Origin: Deltaproteobacteria bacterium
Lineage (GTDB): Bacteria > Desulfobacterota > DSM-4660 > Desulfatiglandales > HGW-15
NCBI GenBank assembly: GCA_024641835.1
Contig: JAHECH010000195.1
Location: 1 to 7,519, forward strand
Direction of reading: 5' to 3'
DNA length: 7,519 nt
Made by a program: the position numbers and the translations under genes. The notes under the pieces are model-generated. The model was not told the DNA's origin. It was given only the letters and a program-made list of their open reading frames with translations, and ran no database searches. Positions 4,720 to 7,519 of the stretch are shown one piece after another. Position 1 is the first letter of the stretch, and each line of letters starts with the position of its first letter.

Positions 4720-6312
4720 CTATGGCATCGCAGCGGATACTTCTTTTGGGGCCTCCCTCTCGAACTGTTTGAAATTTTCTTTGAAGTCTTTTGCCAGTTT
4801 CTTGGCCCTTTCCTCATACTTGGCTCTGTCGCCACTAACCAAGGCCGCATTCAAAATCTCTTGAGGCACCCCTTCACAGGTTTTGGGAATTTGAAACCCG
4901 AACAAGGGGTCCCTCAGAAATTCTCCTTTTTCCAGGGCACCGTTGAGAATGTTTTTAATAATCGCCCTTGAGTACGCGATTCTGATTCGATCTCCCTCAC
5001 CATAGGGCTTACCCACCCATCCGGTGTTCACAAACCAGCATTTGGCGTTATGGGTTTGGATTTTTTTCATGAAGAGCGTTGCATAAACCGTAGGGGGCAG
5101 TGCCATAAAAGGGGCGCCGAAACAGGCGCTAAACGTGGCCTGGGGCTCTTTCACGCCCAACTCGGTTCCAGCCACTTTGGCGGAATATCCATTCAGAAAA
5201 TGATAAACAGCCTGCTCCGGCGTGAGCTTGGCTACGGGGGGCATAACCCCGAAAGCATCACAGGTCAGCATGATCACATTCTGCGGATGCCCGCATGTGC
5301 CCCCGCGAAATGCACTTGGAATATGAGAAATGGGATAGGCCGCCCGGGTGTTTTCCGTAAGAGACGCATCGTCAAGGTCCAATCGCCTTGAATTGTTATC
5401 CAGGGTCACGTTTTCTAAAATGGTACCAAACCGCCTGGTACACTCATAGATATCAGGCTCGGCCTCTCGGGAAAGTTTGATCACCTTGGCATAGCAGCCT
5501 CCTTCGAAGTTGAAGATACCCTTTTCACTCCACCCGTGTTCATCGTCACCGATCAGCGTCCGATCGGGGTCTGCTGAAAGCGTGGTTTTCCCCGTGCCGG
5601 AAAGCCCGAAGAATATGGCCGGGTCGTCCCGATCCCCAAAATTGGCGGAACAATGCATGGAGAGGACCGACTCTTGCGGATAGAAATAGTTCAACATGGT
5701 GAATACCGACTTCTTGATTTCACCCGCATAACTGGTTCCGCCGATCAGTACGATTTTTTTGCCAAGGTGAATCAAAATAAAAGCTTCGGAGTGGATACCG
5801 TCCAGTTCGGGGATCGCATGAAATCTGGGCACATTGATCACGGTAAATTCCGGTTTGTGCTCATCAGCCTCCTTATTTGATTTCACCTGAATAAACATGT
5901 TCCTCGCAAATAGGCTGTGCCAGGCCCTTTCTGTCATAATTCGGATGGGAATGCAGTGCTCAGGTTCAGCCCCGGCATAACAGTCCTGAATGAACATGTC
6001 CTTACTCTGGAAGTAAGCGAGTAAACGGTAAAAAAGGTTTGTAAAATGCGCCTCTTCAATACCCTGATTGACGCTCCCCCACCAGATTTTGTCCATGCTT
6101 GTCGGCTCTCTTACAATGAACCTGTCTTTCGGGGATCGGCCCACGTGATGCCCTGTCCTTACAACCACAGGACCTAAGTGGGCGATATTCCCCTCCCGCC
6201 TCCTGATGATCTGCTCATAGAGATGAGGCGTACCTGCGTTCCAGTATATCGTGGCCAGGTTCCTGAAACCCATCTCTTCCAACTCCGGCCTGACGTTTTT
6301 ATAATTCAGCAT
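4720..6312 (-). CDS. pckA: Phosphoenolpyruvate carboxykinase (ATP)
   Basis: The 530-residue product is an ATP-dependent PEP carboxykinase (oxaloacetate + ATP to PEP + CO2 + ADP), the first committed gluconeogenic step, cytoplasmic. Signatures run in order: HHVGRSPKDRF (55-65) with substrate arginine R59, GGTSYAGEIKKSVF (191-204) with Y195 and the metal-binding lysine region K200-K201, MHCSANFG (219-226) with H220, the P-loop GLSGTGKTTLS (236-246), the kinase-2 metal site LIGDDEHGW (253-261), FEGGCYAK (269-276), and ENTRAAYPISH (320-330) with R323. Length and motif order are normal and the gene looks intact. The ATG at 6312 has GGAGG eight bases upstream; the frame stays open 20 codons further, but that stretch is basic, proline-rich and unlike the family N-terminus. 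Upstream lies a GapN remnant, so the original promoter context may be altered. Confidence 0.97.
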   Translation of the reverse strand: MLNYKNVRPELEEMGFRNLATIYWNAGTPHLYEQIIRRREGNIAHLGPVVVRTGHHVGRSPKDRFIVREPTSMDKIWWGSVNQGIEEAHFTNLFYRLLAYFQSKDMFIQDCYAGAEPEHCIPIRIMTERAWHSLFARNMFIQVKSNKEADEHKPEFTVINVPRFHAIPELDGIHSEAFILIHLGKKIVLIGGTSYAGEIKKSVFTMLNYFYPQESVLSMHCSANFGDRDDPAIFFGLSGTGKTTLSADPDRTLIGDDEHGWSEKGIFNFEGGCYAKVIKLSREAEPDIYECTRRFGTILENVTLDNNSRRLDLDDASLTENTRAAYPISHIPSAFRGGTCGHPQNVIMLTCDAFGVMPPVAKLTPEQAVYHFLNGYSAKVAGTELGVKEPQATFSACFGAPFMALPPTVYATLFMKKIQTHNAKCWFVNTGWVGKPYGEGDRIRIAYSRAIIKNILNGALEKGEFLRDPLFGFQIPKTCEGVPQEILNAALVSGDRAKYEERAKKLAKDFKENFKQFEREAPKEVSAAMP

Positions 6313-6433
6313 AGGGGGCCTCCTTTTGGGGGTTTTAGTTTTTGAAGGGTTTCGCTTTGCCCTTGGATGCACTCAGGGCCGTGAGTCAGTCAGACGGCTC
6401 AACCCATCCTACAGTTCCTCTGTGAAATGCCGC

Positions 6434-6853
6434 TTAATAAATCAAATTAGTAGCAAGAAAATTGGACTTACGCTCCCTCATGATCTTTGTAATGATGGCT
6501 TTATTTATGTCGATGGCCTTCGCAGCCACAAGGGTTCTGATGGAAAACACACGGAGGGCGTCCGAAACAGAAAGCGTTCCTTCAGCAGAGTCTTTTTCCC
6601 CGGTGAAGGGGAACGTATCCGGCCCTCGTTGACATTGGCTATTTAGGTTCAGCCCACACACCTGTTTGACCAGGGGATCAACTAGGTTTGCAATGACACC
6701 CGGATCGCTTCCAAACATGCTGAGTTGTTGGCCGTAGTTTGACTGAACCACATATTGAATAGGTTCCTCAATATCATTAAAGGACACGACCGGAATGATC
6801 GGCCCAAACTTCTCCTTACCATAAACTCTCATCTTTTCATCTGATTTTCGCAT
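6434..6853 (-). pseudogene. gapN: C-terminal remnant of a GapN-like aldehyde dehydrogenase
   Basis: The reading frame carries the last 130 or so residues of an aldehyde dehydrogenase-superfamily protein of the non-phosphorylating, NADP-dependent glyceraldehyde-3-phosphate dehydrogenase type. From about codon 8 (6832) it shows EKFGPIIPVVSFNDIEEPI (the E-FGP motif near the cofactor site), SNYGQQLSMFGSD, then NLNSQCQRGPDTFPFTGEKD and SAEGTLSVSDALRVFSIR. The RGPD-FPF-G-K pattern is typical of GapN proteins. Intact relatives are roughly 480-540 residues. The Rossmann domain and the catalytic Cys and Glu are absent, so it cannot be active. The frame is undamaged, suggesting a recent deletion or fusion. 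Upstream sequence changes between 6833 and 6912 into the NERD duplicate. The first seven codons are probably not ancestral. Confidence 0.78.
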
Positions 6854-6912
6854 AAGCGTTTATCATATTCAAATGGCCTCCTTCTCCCACGCTTCCAGTC
6901 AGAAATCCCGGG

Positions 6913-7070
6913 GATGACGTGATCAATCTGGGTGGTTCCATTGTCAGTTGGTATGGTTACATTGTTGATGTCGAGGTAAATTTGCGAGCCGAGGCGGATC
7001 TTTTTTGCAAGGGTTCCCTGCAATTTGCTAACCCAGCCTTTGAAGGATGAGATAAGGGAATGCCTTTCAT
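6913..7070 (-). pseudogene. Truncated, frameshifted duplicate of the NERD gene 5' end
   Basis: This minus-strand stretch aligns to the first 52 codons or so of the NERD gene (2217-2059). It starts with ATG at 7070, where the intact gene has GTG. One base is missing in the fourth codon (ATTCCC against ATGTCC), putting the start out of frame; after it the frame resumes as LQGTLAKKIRLGSQIYLDIN then NVTIPTDNGTTQIDHVI. Homology ends at about 6913, before the catalytic E-x-K and the zinc ribbon. Differences such as LDINNVTIPTDN against RSINNVTIPTPN show that it is a diverged paralogue, not a fresh copy. The following 60 bases (6850-6912) match neither NERD nor GapN; they include a good ribosome site and a ten-codon frame of unknown origin. 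Confidence 0.85.
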
Positions 7071-7134
7071 CTCAGCTTTTTCATCACACTCTAACCGAAA
7101 AACCCCTTGGATCTTACAAGGTCCATTTTGAGGC
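7071..7134. repeat. Second copy of the NERD leader
   Basis: Upstream of the truncated NERD copy, this non-coding stretch matches 2218-2281 closely: the segment from CAGCTTTTTCATC through CCCTTGGATCTTAC has only two differences over 49 bases, and includes 29 consecutive identical bases. The TTGACC hexamer suggested as -35 in repeat A is not preserved here (TCCGCC). The following 7135-7190 matches neither long repeat well. Confidence 0.85.
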
Positions 7135-7190
7135 GGAAAATGCCGTTCTAAGCTCTATTTCACGGTGGATTTTTCGAAACCATCACCAGA

Positions 7191-7220
7191 TCTCAAATCA
7201 TTGTCGTGGTCCGACCCCAA
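7191..7220 (+). repeat. Dispersed repeat core, copy 5
   Basis: TCTCAAATCATTGTCGTGG followed by TCCGACCCCAA matches the end of long repeat A, at a similar distance from the NERD leader (about 60 bases, against about 60 in repeat A). The 7071-7220 stretch therefore looks like a third long repeat with a replaced or diverged middle. Confidence 0.75.
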
Positions 7221-7300
7221 CCAAGAGCGAAAGAAGCAGGTTGTCATCTGGGTAATTGACTTATTTGATTGTTTAAGGACGTCCCCCACATACGGATTTC

Positions 7301-7326
7301 GATTTGTTGGCGTGGCTCGACCTCAG
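7301..7326 (+). repeat. Dispersed repeat core, copy 6
   Basis: GATTTGTTGGCGTGGCTCGA followed by CCTCAG matches the core with a few substitutions, in the same orientation as the others. It lies 52 bases before the start of the plus-strand gene at 7379 and just after a TTTAAGGACGTCCCCCA motif (7272-7288). The 7221-7378 region otherwise holds nothing I can identify. Confidence 0.6.
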
Positions 7327-7378
7327 CAAACTGCTTCCTGGGCATGGCTACCTTTTTTCTTGACAGGAGGACTGTAGG

Positions 7379-7519
7379 ATGTCCCCCATCTTTCCTGAAG
7401 TGTCATTTGAGGCTCTTGAGAGGATTCTCTATCCGGACTCCCCGAATGATTTGACCATCATTCAAATCCTCCGTCCAGATCTTCTCGCAGCGTGCGCTTT
7501 CGGCTGCCACCACGATGAG
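7379..7519 (+). CDS. Unrecognised protein, 5' end only
   Basis: A plus-strand frame begins with ATG at 7379 and stays open for 47 codons to the right edge. A perfect AGGAGG at 7365-7370, eight bases before the ATG, makes it a credible gene start. The visible part begins MSPIFPEVSFEALERILYPD and continues with DLTIIQILRPDLLAACAF, GCHHDE. I do not recognise a family; no signal peptide or membrane segment is seen. The CxxHH-type end might be the start of a metal site, but that is speculation. It is the only apparently intact plus-strand gene start in the window, so it marks a change of orientation after the repeat cluster. Confidence 0.6.
   Translation, partial: MSPIFPEVSFEALERILYPDSPNDLTIIQILRPDLLAACAFGCHHDE

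Noticed and set aside
6313..6372. N-terminal extension of pckA by 20 codons
   Set aside because: The extension is basic and proline-rich, unlike family N-termini, while ATG 6312 has GGAGG at good spacing.
890..7326. CRISPR array
   Set aside because: Repeat copies are hundreds to thousands of bases apart with genes between them; there are no regular short spacers and no cas genes.

Overview
The window looks like an accessory, rearranged stretch of a bacterial chromosome. A Desulfobacterota (deltaproteobacterial) or similar anaerobic host is my guess, based on an Fe-type alcohol dehydrogenase, a bacterial acyl-CoA-binding protein, an ATP-type PEP carboxykinase and a GapN-like remnant occurring together. 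No taxonomic marker is present, so this is inference only. Nearly all recognisable genes lie on the minus strand.

Layout from left to right. 1-826: 5' three-quarters of an iron-containing alcohol dehydrogenase, running off the left edge. 904-1380: a SLOG/Rossmann 'molybdenum carrier'-type protein. 1510-2217: a NERD-domain nuclease-like protein with a C-terminal topoisomerase-type zinc ribbon. 2293-2631: the N-terminal part of an HNH-endonuclease-family gene, cut off by a repeat. 2673-3022: a MazG-like nucleotide pyrophosphohydrolase broken by one frameshift. 3191-3454: acyl-CoA-binding protein. 3513-4107: a DUF433/DUF5615 toxin-antitoxin pair with a near-consensus sigma70 promoter. 4108-4719: no intact gene, but the 3' end of an IS66-type transposase on the plus strand. 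4720-6312: complete pckA. 6434-6853: the C-terminal remnant of a GapN-like aldehyde dehydrogenase. 6913-7070: a second, truncated and frameshifted copy of the NERD 5' end. 7071-7378: repeat DNA. 7379-7519: the start of an unrecognised plus-strand gene with a strong ribosome binding site.

The most notable structure is a dispersed repeat. A core close to TTACCGTGGCCCGACCCCAG occurs at least six times, always in the same orientation and always at or near a gene boundary. In two places it is the end of a longer element of about 130-150 bp that sits directly upstream of a start codon (the NERD and MazG genes). That element contains a hairpin whose arms differ between copies but still pair, and a possible promoter. 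The repeat supplies the last codons of two reading frames: the HNH fragment and the SLOG protein. The genes between repeats are unrelated single-gene modules (SLOG, NERD, HNH, MazG, ACBP, TA), so the region reads as a repeat-delimited cassette-like array of defence and stress-type genes beside housekeeping carbon-metabolism genes. Canonical integron attC boxes were looked for and not found. Several gene remnants show that the region has been repeatedly rearranged.
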